Position numbers and translations under genes: made by a program. Shown here piece by piece: positions 25,830 to 33,977 of a stretch of 53,751 nt of DNA. Numbering within the stretch: the stretch's first letter is position 1; the number at the start of each line of letters is the position of its first letter. Source of the stretch: an uncultured Alphaproteobacteria bacterium (GTDB taxonomy: Bacteria; Pseudomonadota; Alphaproteobacteria; RF32; CAG-239); contig CALXVV010000001.1 in assembly GCA_944392205.1 (NCBI GenBank), positions 1 through 53,751 of the forward strand. The letters run 5' to 3'. The notes under the pieces were generated by a model. It was not told where the DNA came from. It was given only the letters and a program-made list of their open reading frames with translations, and did not search any database.

Positions 25830-26738
25830 ATGAGGAAGATCAAGGTAGGTTTATTGGCAATGATATTAGGCTGCGGCAGTTCTGTTTGCGCTTTAGCACA
25901 AGAAGAATCTGTAATGGTAGACCTTTCTGTTTTGGAAGGTTTGAACAGTGCTCCTGCTGCATATGCGCCGACCGCAACCGAGCCTTTATTTCCGATAGTC
26001 AAAAAAGCCCCCAAAGCCAAAAAAGTTTCCAAACCGGTGGTCAAGAAAAGCAAACCTGTGGTAAAAGTTGAGGTAAAGGAAACCAAGACAGCAGTGGCCA
26101 AAGAGGAAACGCCAAAGGCAGAAGAAAAGGTTGCCATTCCCCAGCAAATACCGTTTGTAGAAAGTGCAGAGCCGGTTGTTGTTGTAGATGTTGAACCCAC
26201 ATCTGAACCTAAAGAGACAGCAACTCCGGAACAGCAACCGTCCGTTGCCCAAACTTTGCCAGCCGCTCCGGCTATGGCTGAAAATGCTCCTGCGCCAGCG
26301 GAAACAGCACCGAAAGCCGAGGAAAATCCTATCCAAACCGAGGCAAAGGTTGAAGTTGCTCCTGCGGAGGCAAAGGCTCCGGCTTTGTTAGTTGAGGATA
26401 CACCGGCAAGTGTGCAATTGCCTTCACCGCAGGCAGTCAACAACAAATTGACTTTTGCAGCTGATGCCGATGAGTTAAATGATGAGCAAAAGAAACAAAT
26501 AGATGGAATCATAGCCTCATTTAAAGATGCCAAAAACAACAAGATAGCCATTTATGCCTACAATCAGGAGGAAGGGGATGATGCTTTCAGGAGAAAACGC
26601 CTGAGCCTGAACCGAGCTGTTGAGGTCAGAAGCTATCTTTTGCCCAAGGGATACAAGAATTTCAGCATCAAAGTGATAAATGTTGATGCCGCATCAGGTA
26701 AGGCCGATACGGTAGAAATAGAGGAATTGGAGCAGTAA
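25830..26738 (+). CDS. Secreted protein with Pro/Ala/Lys-rich linker and OmpA-like end
   Basis: The 302 residues start at ATG 25830, with GGGGAGG nine bases upstream. A signal peptide (KVGLLAMILGCGSSVCALAQ) is followed by a long low-complexity linker rich in Lys, Pro, Ala, Glu (about 45-210). The C-terminal part (about 210-295) resembles a short OmpA-like peptidoglycan-binding domain: LTFAADADELNDEQKKQIDG, IAIYAYN, then RRKRLSLNRAVEVRSYLL, which has the R..LS..RA..V...L motif. The usual Asp and Arg that bind diaminopimelate are only partly visible. It probably spans the periplasm to the cell wall. Confidence 0.78.
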   Translation: MRKIKVGLLAMILGCGSSVCALAQEESVMVDLSVLEGLNSAPAAYAPTATEPLFPIVKKAPKAKKVSKPVVKKSKPVVKVEVKETKTAVAKEETPKAEEKVAIPQQIPFVESAEPVVVVDVEPTSEPKETATPEQQPSVAQTLPAAPAMAENAPAPAETAPKAEENPIQTEAKVEVAPAEAKAPALLVEDTPASVQLPSPQAVNNKLTFAADADELNDEQKKQIDGIIASFKDAKNNKIAIYAYNQEEGDDAFRRKRLSLNRAVEVRSYLLPKGYKNFSIKVINVDAASGKADTVEIEELEQ

Positions 26739-26794
26739 TTCATCTCAAATTTTTGAGAAAAAAACAAAAAATTAAAAAAATATTTAAATAATGC

Positions 26795-26823
26795 TTGCGT
26801 TCTTTGAGGGATTAATGTATAAG
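26795..26823 (+). promoter_or_regulatory. Sigma-70 promoter of rpmE
   Basis: TTGCGT (26795-26800), a 17-base spacer ending in ATG, and TATAAG (26818-26823). The leader is about 43 bases to the ATG at 26872. Confidence 0.7.
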
Positions 26824-26871
26824 GTCATCAAAATTATGCAAGATTGACCGAATTTTAGGAGTTTTTATAAG

Positions 26872-27102
26872 ATGAAAAAAGGAATTCATCCCGATTATCA
26901 CGAAATTACATACGTAATGACTGATGGAGAGAAAGTAAAAGTACGTTCCACCTTGGGCAAAGAGGGTGACGTCATCAATTTGGAAGTTGACCCGAAATCT
27001 CATCCGGCTTGGACGGGTGTACGTCGTTTGGTAGATACCGGTGGACAACTCTCCAAGTTCAAGAACAAATTTGGTGCTTTCGGCCTTAAGACCGGAGACT
27101 AA
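26872..27102 (+). CDS. rpmE: Ribosomal protein bL31
   Basis: The 76 residues match bL31: [20 protein letters not shown], the [21 protein letters not shown] core and the basic end [10 protein letters not shown]. There is no cysteine, so it is the zinc-free form. It has its own promoter, an AGGAG ribosome site, and a terminator. Confidence 0.97.
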   Translation: MKKGIHPDYHEITYVMTDGEKVKVRSTLGKEGDVINLEVDPKSHPAWTGVRRLVDTGGQLSKFKNKFGAFGLKTGD

Positions 27103-27131
27103 TTTAAGCGATTTAGAGCTTACGATTTATT

Positions 27132-27166
27132 AACCTACGTCTGGTAGAATCAGGCGTAGGTTTTTT
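27132..27166 (+). terminator. Terminator after rpmE
   Basis: AACCTACG (27132-27139) pairs with CGTAGGTT (27155-27162), followed by T residues to 27166. Confidence 0.82.
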
Positions 27167-27191
27167 GTTTTGGTAAGAATAGGAAATTCTG

Positions 27192-28769
27192 ATGATAAAG
27201 ATCACGCATTATGAGGTCTACACAGACAAAGGAGAAGGCTGGCAGTTGGAGGACCGTTTTGCGGCCGAGCAGCGCCAAGATGCGTTTAATTTGGCCAAAG
27301 AGAAAGAGGCCGAGAACCGCAAAGTCAAGATAATCAAAGAGATATTTGATGTCCAAGACAATTCTTACCAAGAGAGCGTAGAATACGTCAGCAACCTCAA
27401 CCGCAAAAAAGGCAATGCCGGCCGCAGTTGGTCAGAAGTCAGCGAAGAAGAGGAGAGTTCTCCTCTGCCGGTAGTTGAAACCTTGTTATCGCGCAACAGC
27501 GTGACGGGAGTTTTGCTAAAATTAGTCTTATTGATAACCATAAGCCTTGTCTTTGCAAATTTATTTGTAAGTTTGCTCTTTCCCCTGTTAGAGATTTTTG
27601 TGCCGGAAGAAAACAGCCGTCCGGTTTTGTTTGGTGTATTCTTTATTGTCTTTTTGGCCATGTCGGTGCCGTTGTTGTTAAAAAGCATTCCGTGGTATGT
27701 TTTTATTCGTGGGCGCAACAAAGAGGTCAAAGAAGAAAAATTCTATGACAAAGCCGAATATTTAATAAAAGCGTATAACCTGAACGATAAAGACCCGATA
27801 ATAGCCACAGCCTATCCGGAGGCCCCGCTGGAATATAAACAATATATCATTTCCTACTTAAGTGACTTGATTTCGCACATACATTCTCAGAGTGCTCTGC
27901 AAAGTAGTTTTTCCAGACTGGGGATTAAGTTGCTGGTTTATGGAGGATGTTTGGAGTTGGCACGCTATTGTGGGCTGACGATGTCAGAAGCAAATTCGCT
28001 TTTATACGACGCCTTCAAAATCACCGATGGAGATAAGGCCGATCTGGAAGCGTTTTATGAGGCAAAAAGAACCTATAAAGACAACAAAATAGCCATATTT
28101 TTGACAGGCGTCGGCGCGCATCTGATGTCGCAGGTAATAGGGGGAATGCCAATCTCTGAAAATTTATTAAACATTGCATTCAATAAGTGGGAGGCACAAG
28201 ACAGTGACCCCAAGATAGATAGAGAACCGGTACTTTCAGCGCCACAAGAGGCCGAAAAGCCAAAAGAGGAAGATATTATCAAGATGACATCTGTGAGCAT
28301 CAAAAGTGATCTGAAATTTGTGGACGAGGGAATGCCAGATAAGGAGCAAAAGGCCATAGATATCAGCTCTCAGATACGCAATATTTTGTTTAACCTGGTA
28401 AATAAATATCAAGGAGAGACACCGATAGAGGCCGATGGGATCACCACGGTACATTTCCGCAAATTAAATAATGCGGTAAAATTTGCCATAGAGAGCATAA
28501 AAGATATAAACACCTATCACGATGAGCTAGACAACGAGAGTTTACTAATGAGGAATTGCTGTGCCATTACCGATTATAAACCGGAAGAAGAGGTAAACCT
28601 CAGTAGTTTTCTTTCAGATATGTTCGAGCATATTTACAGCAATGAGATAGTGATGACCAAGGCCGTTGCCGAGGAATTAAAGGATGGAGAATATCATCTG
28701 GACTATTTGGGAGAGAAAAACTTTAAAACTTTGGGCATAACCGAAGAGCTATACAAGATAGTGGATTGA
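27192..28769 (+). CDS. Membrane protein with a decayed nucleotide-cyclase-like domain
   Basis: The 525 residues have an N-terminal soluble part (1-105) containing HYEVYTDKGEGWQLEDRF, two transmembrane helices (about 112-135 and 145-166), a helical cytoplasmic part (about 180-330), and a C-terminal domain (about 385-525). That last domain reads like a class III adenylate/guanylate cyclase domain: AVKFAIESIKDIN, a helix, then an IVMTKAVAEELKD segment and YLGEKNFKTLGITEELYKI, the usual cyclase tail. The two catalytic Asp and the Asn/Arg of active cyclases are missing, so it may bind but not make cyclic nucleotides. I do not know the full family. Confidence 0.7.
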   Translation: MIKITHYEVYTDKGEGWQLEDRFAAEQRQDAFNLAKEKEAENRKVKIIKEIFDVQDNSYQESVEYVSNLNRKKGNAGRSWSEVSEEEESSPLPVVETLLSRNSVTGVLLKLVLLITISLVFANLFVSLLFPLLEIFVPEENSRPVLFGVFFIVFLAMSVPLLLKSIPWYVFIRGRNKEVKEEKFYDKAEYLIKAYNLNDKDPIIATAYPEAPLEYKQYIISYLSDLISHIHSQSALQSSFSRLGIKLLVYGGCLELARYCGLTMSEANSLLYDAFKITDGDKADLEAFYEAKRTYKDNKIAIFLTGVGAHLMSQVIGGMPISENLLNIAFNKWEAQDSDPKIDREPVLSAPQEAEKPKEEDIIKMTSVSIKSDLKFVDEGMPDKEQKAIDISSQIRNILFNLVNKYQGETPIEADGITTVHFRKLNNAVKFAIESIKDINTYHDELDNESLLMRNCCAITDYKPEEEVNLSSFLSDMFEHIYSNEIVMTKAVAEELKDGEYHLDYLGEKNFKTLGITEELYKIVD

Positions 28770-28785
28770 ATAAGTTAAAAAACTA

Positions 28786-28814
28786 TTGTGATTTAGGGTG
28801 ATTTTTGCTATAAT
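28786..28814 (+). promoter_or_regulatory. Strong sigma-70 promoter, 28844 gene
   Basis: TTGTGA (28786-28791), a 17-base spacer ending in TTGC, and a perfect TATAAT (28809-28814). Expected start near 28821. Confidence 0.85.
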
Positions 28815-28843
28815 AAAAAGGTATTGTTAGAGGAGTAAGGAAA

Positions 28844-29680
28844 ATGTCCAGCATAGACAGCCTTAAGAGCTCGGCCCTAGACGGCAGCAATGCCAAGGCT
28901 TGGGAAAAATATGTAACGGATATGAATGATATAGACGAGACCTTTGCCAACGCAAGGGACTTGGGTCATACACGTTTGAATTACTCACGCATCACCGCGG
29001 TAGGCACACTTGCGGAATATGATTCGGTTGATATTTACAAGACCACGGTAGACAGCCAGCGAGGCAAGATAGCATTGTCCCTGCGCAACACCAAAGGTGA
29101 TGATAAAGTTTTAGACCTCTCAAAATACGAAACCTACTTAAATGAGCTGAAAAAGCAAAACGACCCTGAAGGCTACGCCAAAGAACAAGAGGAAAAGCTT
29201 AAATTAGAGGCTGAGAAGGGTTTGTTGGCCACCACCGCTCCGGGAATGAGGGTTGAGGTTTATTATGAAGATAAATACGGCCGTCAACAATTGGTTGCAG
29301 ATAGCGGAGCAGATAAAGAAAGTAAAGAATATGAGGCAATGAGCTCTCTTCTGAAGGGTGAGTATGAGGGTCCGCAAGGGGTGTACTACATTAAAGTAAG
29401 CCGCGATGAGGAAACCTCGAGTTCGGAAGAAATCAGCTATGCTGTTCAGGTCAGCATGGGTGAGGGTTTTTCCAACGACTATGTGGCCATTGAGCAGTCT
29501 TCAGAAGACACCAAGAATAAAACCACCAGCAAGATGCCTTCAACCACGAGCGCAAGCGGAACCCTTTCATCGGTAAATGCGTTGCAGATACAAGCCACAC
29601 GCTACCAAGCCACGGCGCAAATGCTGCAGATTGGGTACCTAAACATGGCCAACATATACAACCGCAACAGTGGCAGATAA
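28844..29680 (+). CDS. Unrecognised protein with PPC-like beta domain
   Basis: The 278 residues are not recognised as a named family. There is no signal peptide. A central beta-rich stretch (about 45-215) resembles a bacterial pre-peptidase C-terminal (PPC) domain: VDIYKTTVDSQRGKIALSLR, MRVEVYYEDKYGRQQLVADS, LLKGEYEGPQGVYYIKVS, YAVQVSMGEG. A Thr/Ser-rich linker leads to a C-terminal amphipathic helix (about 248-270) with IQATRYQATAQMLQIGYLNMA, like rod- or hook-associated proteins that leave by the flagellar exporter. It has a strong promoter and its own terminator. Export by the flagellar machine is only a guess. Confidence 0.72.
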   Translation: MSSIDSLKSSALDGSNAKAWEKYVTDMNDIDETFANARDLGHTRLNYSRITAVGTLAEYDSVDIYKTTVDSQRGKIALSLRNTKGDDKVLDLSKYETYLNELKKQNDPEGYAKEQEEKLKLEAEKGLLATTAPGMRVEVYYEDKYGRQQLVADSGADKESKEYEAMSSLLKGEYEGPQGVYYIKVSRDEETSSSEEISYAVQVSMGEGFSNDYVAIEQSSEDTKNKTTSKMPSTTSASGTLSSVNALQIQATRYQATAQMLQIGYLNMANIYNRNSGR

Positions 29681-29721
29681 GAGTTAGAAACAGCCGCAGA
29701 AAAAAAGCTTGTATAATTACC

Positions 29722-29757
29722 AAAGAAAAACTATCCTAAGGGTAGTTTTTCTTTTTA
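29722..29757. terminator. Terminator after the 28844 gene
   Basis: AAAGAAAAACTA (29722-29733) pairs with TAGTTTTTCTTT (29743-29754) followed by more T. The symmetrical A/T tracts allow use in both directions. Confidence 0.8.
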
Positions 29758-29784
29758 TTTAGAGTAGTTGAAAGGAATTTAATA

Positions 29785-30630
29785 ATGACAGCACCTCTTA
29801 TGCCCAGAGCCACGGCTGTTTGGCTGGTAGAAAACACGACCTTAACATTTCGTCAGATCTCACGTTTTTGCGAGATTCATGAGTTGGAGATTCAGGCTAT
29901 TGCCGATGGAGATGTTTCAAGCAATATTCGCGGTCTTTCACCGGTGGATAACGGGCAGCTGAGCTGGGAAGAAATTCACCGTTGTGAGGCAGATAAGGCG
30001 GCAGATTTGCAGGCAAGCGAGATGGAAAGAAATGTCAAAGCCCGCAACATGAAAGCCAAGAAGGTCTTGTCTCCGTCACAAAGGCAAGACAAACCCAATG
30101 CCATCGCCTGGGTAATCAAGAATTATCCACAGATGAAAGATACGCAGATTTGCAAACTGATTGGCACCACCAAGAGCACGATTGAGGCAATTCGCAGCGG
30201 AACCCATAAAGATATGGCCAACATCAGGGCCAAGAACCCGGTTGCAATCGGGTTATGCTCAGAGCAGGATATTGAGAAAGCACTTATGGCCTCTCAGCCC
30301 AAACCTGTAAAAGAGAAAAAGGCAAAAGCCAAAAAGAAACCGGCAGCCAAAAAGGCCGCAGCAAAGAAAGCTACAGCCAAGAAGAAGCCGGTTGCAAAGA
30401 AGAAAGCCGCTACTAAGAAAGCCGCCCCCAAAAAGGCTGCGGCTAAAAAGGCCTCGGCGGCTAAGAAACCTGCAGCCAAGAAAACCGTAGCCAAAAAGAA
30501 AGCCCCGGCCAAGAAAGCAGCTCCGAAAAAGGCAGCGGTCAAGAAAGCTCCGGCTAAGAAAGCAGCTCCGAAGAAAGCAGCAGCCAAGAAAGCCCCTGCA
30601 AAGAAAAAGGCAGTAGCTAAGAAGAAATAA
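29785..30630 (+). CDS. trcR: TrcR/DUF1013-type regulator with histone H1-like tail
   Basis: The 281 residues have two parts. Residues 1-165 match the DUF1013 (TrcR) family of alphaproteobacterial cell-cycle regulators: RATAVWLVENTTLTFRQISR, LSPVDNGQLSWEEI, a helix-turn-helix-like DTQICKLIGTTKSTIEAIRSG and the repeat of the WVIKNYPQMKD helix. Residues 170-281 are a Lys/Ala/Pro tail of KKA, KKP and APKKA units like eukaryotic histone H1 and bacterial HctB/AlgP tails, which bind DNA without sequence specificity. DUF1013 proteins usually end after the first part. AAAGGA precedes the ATG. It is its own transcription unit. Confidence 0.82.
   Translation: MTAPLMPRATAVWLVENTTLTFRQISRFCEIHELEIQAIADGDVSSNIRGLSPVDNGQLSWEEIHRCEADKAADLQASEMERNVKARNMKAKKVLSPSQRQDKPNAIAWVIKNYPQMKDTQICKLIGTTKSTIEAIRSGTHKDMANIRAKNPVAIGLCSEQDIEKALMASQPKPVKEKKAKAKKKPAAKKAAAKKATAKKKPVAKKKAATKKAAPKKAAAKKASAAKKPAAKKTVAKKKAPAKKAAPKKAAVKKAPAKKAAPKKAAAKKAPAKKKAVAKKK
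30327..30627 (+). repeat. Lysine-rich short tandem repeats in the 29785 gene
   Basis: Repeats of AAGAAAGC(A/C)GC-type codons encode KKAA, KKAP and KKPA units over about 300 bases. Such repeats are prone to length change by slippage, so strains may differ in tail length. Confidence 0.75.
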
Positions 30631-30654
30631 AAACAAAAAAGCAAGTAATAAAAG

Positions 30655-30678
30655 CCCCGCCGATGAGCGGGGTTTTTT
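30655..30678 (+). terminator. Terminator after the TrcR-like gene
   Basis: CCCCGC (30655-30660), a six-base loop, GCGGGG (30667-30672) and six T (30673-30678). Confidence 0.9.
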
Positions 30679-30758
30679 CTGGTAGATTATGGCAAGATGA
30701 AGGGATAGGAAAAATCAGGCATATCGCTCAAGATATTTTGCAGAGTTTTAGTTTGTAG

Positions 30759-30890
30759 GGCGCGCCAGAGTTTGTGTTAGGTTTTGAGGGGCAAAGATTA
30801 TTTGCTTATGGCACCGCCGATTAGCGCGCCGACCAAAGGGAGCCGCGCGAGTTACAGCTAGCTAATCGCCCCGGGGCGTTCCCCGGTTAG
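30759..30890. repeat. GC-rich palindromic block downstream of ftsI
   Basis: Within an AT-leaning gap lie GGCGCGCC (30759-30766), AGCGCGCC (30823-30830), AGCTAGCT (30856-30863) and a 12-base palindrome CGCCCCGGGGCG (30867-30878). CCGGGG-CGTT-CCCCGG (30871-30886) with outer CTAA/TTAG forms a hairpin at the ftsI stop codon. No convincing gene is seen in 30680-30886. It may be a repetitive extragenic element or an unusual terminator for ftsI. Confidence 0.5.
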
Positions 30891-32623
30891 TAAGAGGCTT
30901 CGATAATGCGTTGATGACGCAGTTCATCCAGGTCATAGTTAGCCTTAAGATTGAGCTGCGGAGCGACAGCGGTAATGATTTTGGATGCTGTGGGCACGGT
31001 GTTCCAACCGGCAGCGGTAAAGCCCCAAGTTTCCTTTAATGCCTGAGGCTCATCCATCATGACGATGAGGGCATATTTAGGATTAGATATTGGAAAGGCC
31101 GAAACAAAAGTTGTGCGGACCTTTTTATCAACATATTTTCCTTGGGCAGAGAGCTTGTTAGCAGTTCCGGTCTTGCCGCCGACCTCATAGCCAGGCACAT
31201 TTGCACGTCGGCCAGAACCCTCGGTAACCACCAGACGCATTAACTTGCGCATAGCTTTTGAGGTATTAAACGAAATAACCCGATGTCCCTCTTTTCCCTT
31301 GGCGCTGCCTTTGATGAGCGAGGGGCTGTGATAAATGCCGCCGTTGATCACGGCAGAATATCCGGTAATAACGTGCAAAGGCGAAACCGCAATACCATAT
31401 CCATAAGCAACGGTGGCAATGGTGCCTTCACCCCAACGCTTGGGAACCAGAGGATATCCACGCTCGGCCACCTCGATGTCTAAAGGCTCAAAGAAGCCGA
31501 TTTTTTCCAAGAAATTGCGTTGTTCACTGCCGCCGACTTTCAAAGCCATTTGCGCCGAGCCGATATTTGAGGAATAAACCAAAATCTCAGGCACCGAGAG
31601 CCAACGATTTTCACCGTGATAATCTTTGATGACGTTATATTTGAGCTTAAGAGGTTGAGTGGCATCAAAACTATCAGTTACTTTAACTTTTCCGCTTTCC
31701 AAAGACATGGCGGTGTTAAAAATCTTAAGCACGGAGCCAGGCTCATAAACGCCTTTGGTTGCCATGTTAAACAAGGCGCGTTCATCTTTAACCTTGTTGG
31801 TGTTGGGGTCAAAGTCAGGCAGAGAAACCATAGAGATAATCTCAGAAGTATTAACATCCATCAAGATGGCGGCGGCTCCCTTAGCGTGGAATTTATCCAT
31901 TCCTTCTTTTAAGAGCATGCGGATTGTGTCTTGGATGCCGACATCAATGGAGAGCTGCAAGGGAATATCAGACTGGGTCAAACGCTCATCCATGGCTTTT
32001 TCGATTCCGGATATTCCTTCATTGTCGATATTGGTGGATCCGATGATATGAGCCAACAGATTTTTGTGCGGATAGACGCGCTTTTCGCCGTTTTCAAACT
32101 CAAGCCCCGGAATACCGAGATAATTAATTTGGTATTGCTGAGAAGGAGTAAGATTGCGTTTAAGGTAGACAAAGCTTCCCTTTTGCTTGAGTTTTTTTAA
32201 GGTCTGCTCAAAGTCCAAATCAGGCAGAGCCATAGCCAGTTCATGAGCAGCTTTTTCCGGGTTTAGGACCTTGCGCGGATTGGCATAGAGATTAACCGTT
32301 GGCAAAGAGGTTGCAATAATGGAGCCGTTACGGTCGATGATATCTGCTCTGCGAATCGGGTTTTGAGCAAAAGTCACTTTATGGTTTTCTTCATCAGATT
32401 GAAGATTGGGAATGACGCAGACATCAAAAAGTCTCAAGGCAATGGTGAGATAGACGGCGCTAAAACCCAAGACAGCAAAGACAACACGGCTTTTGCAAGT
32501 AGACAACGGGTCTTTCTCGGTTGAAAGACTGCTGTTAAAAGACATCGTCCTATCTACTTTAATCTCCTCGCCGGGAAGATAGAAATCTTCCTTGCTTTTT
32601 CTGGAAAAATACTTTCCGAACAT
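30887..32623 (-). CDS. ftsI: Septal transpeptidase FtsI (PBP3)
   Basis: FtsI cross-links septal peptidoglycan. The 578 residues have a short cytoplasmic start, one transmembrane helix (about 47-69), a dimerisation domain (about 85-230) and a transpeptidase domain with SVLK (catalytic S297), SSN (351-353) and KTGT (484-487). All three penicillin-binding motifs are intact. It follows ftsL by 28 bases. The murE-type genes that usually follow ftsI are not here; the cluster stops. Confidence 0.96.
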   Translation of the reverse strand: MFGKYFSRKSKEDFYLPGEEIKVDRTMSFNSSLSTEKDPLSTCKSRVVFAVLGFSAVYLTIALRLFDVCVIPNLQSDEENHKVTFAQNPIRRADIIDRNGSIIATSLPTVNLYANPRKVLNPEKAAHELAMALPDLDFEQTLKKLKQKGSFVYLKRNLTPSQQYQINYLGIPGLEFENGEKRVYPHKNLLAHIIGSTNIDNEGISGIEKAMDERLTQSDIPLQLSIDVGIQDTIRMLLKEGMDKFHAKGAAAILMDVNTSEIISMVSLPDFDPNTNKVKDERALFNMATKGVYEPGSVLKIFNTAMSLESGKVKVTDSFDATQPLKLKYNVIKDYHGENRWLSVPEILVYSSNIGSAQMALKVGGSEQRNFLEKIGFFEPLDIEVAERGYPLVPKRWGEGTIATVAYGYGIAVSPLHVITGYSAVINGGIYHSPSLIKGSAKGKEGHRVISFNTSKAMRKLMRLVVTEGSGRRANVPGYEVGGKTGTANKLSAQGKYVDKKVRTTFVSAFPISNPKYALIVMMDEPQALKETWGFTAAGWNTVPTASKIITAVAPQLNLKANYDLDELRHQRIIEASY

Positions 32624-32651
32624 TCTCTGCTTCTGCCCATACTTGCGTTAA

Positions 32652-33035
32652 CTATCTCTGAGCGTTTGTAAGTCTTTTCAAGCCCTTATTCTGCTCAGCA
32701 TAATTAGAAATATTTTTTCTGGCGGCGACTTTGCGCGATTCGCCGTCTTCATGAGAAAATGGTAACGCAGAATAGTTAATAATTTGTTCAGCTTGGACCG
32801 GATTTAGAGAAATATGTTTTGCCACCAACTTTCGCAATCTGGAGGGGTTGTTGAGGTGAGACCACTCAGCCTTCAAAACATGGATAGATTTGATGTCGTC
32901 TTGAATATTATGGTTGATGGAATCAAGCTCATTTTCAAGCTCCTGAACCATGTTTTTCATGACCAGGGAACTAAACCCGATAAGGCAGGGCAAGGCAATC
33001 CACAAGGCCAGAGTTGCTAATTTGGTGCTGTTCAT
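32652..33035 (-). CDS. ftsL: Cell division protein FtsL
   Basis: FtsL is a small bitopic protein that recruits FtsI/FtsW with FtsB. The 127 residues have one transmembrane helix (about 8-26), then a coiled coil (about 30-62: ELENELDSINHNIQDDIKSI, HVLKAEW), and the short LNNPSRLRKLVAKHI segment typical of alphaproteobacterial FtsL. The sequence is weakly conserved; the place between rsmH and ftsI makes the call. Confidence 0.88.
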   Translation of the reverse strand: MNSTKLATLALWIALPCLIGFSSLVMKNMVQELENELDSINHNIQDDIKSIHVLKAEWSHLNNPSRLRKLVAKHISLNPVQAEQIINYSALPFSHEDGESRKVAARKNISNYAEQNKGLKRLTNAQR

Positions 33036-33038
33036 ATC

Positions 33039-33977
33039 TTAAAACTCCTTCTGGAAATTGGTGTTTTTGACGGCATATCTAAGCTTTGCCGAACGAGAAC
33101 GAGCATTGAGCCGCAACTCCTCTTCTGAAGGAGTAATGGCCTTTGAGCATTCGGCAAAAATATGGTCGTCATGAGTTTCGATTTGTGCCCGATAACGCGA
33201 AACATGGCGCGCTTTAGGGGCGTTTTCCTTAAAAAATGTCTTAACAATACGGTCTTCCAAAGAATGGAAGTCCACAACCACCAGCCTGCCGCCTGCAACA
33301 AGGCGAGAGGTGGCGGCCTCAAGGCCGAGGCGGAGCTCGCCCAACTCATCATTGACGGCAATTCTGAGCGCCTGAAAGGTTCTGGTAGCCGGGTCAATAC
33401 CACCGGGGGTGCGGCGGACAACGGTGTAGATGATGTCTGCCAACTCTTTGGTGGTGGAGATGGGGGCTTTTTTTCTGGCCTCAACGATTTTGCGGGCAAT
33501 TTGGCGAGATTTTCTCTCTTCGCCATAGTTAAAGATGAGGTTAGCCAAATCTTCTTCCAAGAGAGAATTAACCAAATCAGCCGCGGTTGTGCCGCTTTGA
33601 GACATCCGCATATCCAAGGCGGCATCTTTGGCAAAAGAGAAACCGCGCTGAGCTTCATCCAGCTGCATGGAGGAAACGCCGATATCAAAAACGGCGCCGT
33701 CAACAGCCTCGGGAACAAGTTGGGCAAATTGGCTAAAGCAGCCTTGGCGAAATTCAAAACGGTTGGGATAAAGTTGAGCAACCTCTTGCGCACGCTGGCA
33801 AACGAAAGGGTCACGGTCAAGGGCGATAACCTTGCAGTCAGCCGCGTTAAGAATGGCCTCGCTGTAGCCGCCGTTGCCGAAAGTGGCATCAACATAGGTT
33901 TTGCCATTTTGAGGGGACAAGGCTTTCAAAACCTCGGGCAGCATAACCGGAAAATGTTTTTTGTAGTTAGGATTCAC
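33039..33977 (-). CDS. rsmH: 16S rRNA C1402 N4-methyltransferase RsmH
   Basis: RsmH (MraW) uses S-adenosylmethionine to methylate C1402 in the ribosomal P site. The start is a GTG at 33977 with a perfect AAGGAGGT site; this gives MNPNYKKHFPVMLPEVLKAL and 312 residues, the family's length. A longer frame (34091) would lie deep inside mraZ and have a basic, unconserved start. Motifs are YVDATFGNGGYSEAIL (SAM site), DRDP, and the C-terminal LVVVDFHSLEDRIVKTFF. It overlaps mraZ by 11 bases. Confidence 0.96.
   Translation of the reverse strand: MNPNYKKHFPVMLPEVLKALSPQNGKTYVDATFGNGGYSEAILNAADCKVIALDRDPFVCQRAQEVAQLYPNRFEFRQGCFSQFAQLVPEAVDGAVFDIGVSSMQLDEAQRGFSFAKDAALDMRMSQSGTTAADLVNSLLEEDLANLIFNYGEERKSRQIARKIVEARKKAPISTTKELADIIYTVVRRTPGGIDPATRTFQALRIAVNDELGELRLGLEAATSRLVAGGRLVVVDFHSLEDRIVKTFFKENAPKARHVSRYRAQIETHDDHIFAECSKAITPSEEELRLNARSRSAKLRYAVKNTNFQKEF

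Noticed and set aside
25787..26551. 254-residue minus-strand frame opposite the OmpA-like gene
   Set aside because: Ser/Gly/Thr-rich because it reads the Lys/Pro/Ala linker backwards; no start signal.
30259..30644. Two minus-strand Phe/Leu/Ala-rich frames resembling membrane proteins
   Set aside because: They arise from the Lys-rich tail repeats read on the other strand.
30808..30861. Short 17-codon frame in the GC-rich block
   Set aside because: No ribosome site and too short to judge; the block looks structural.
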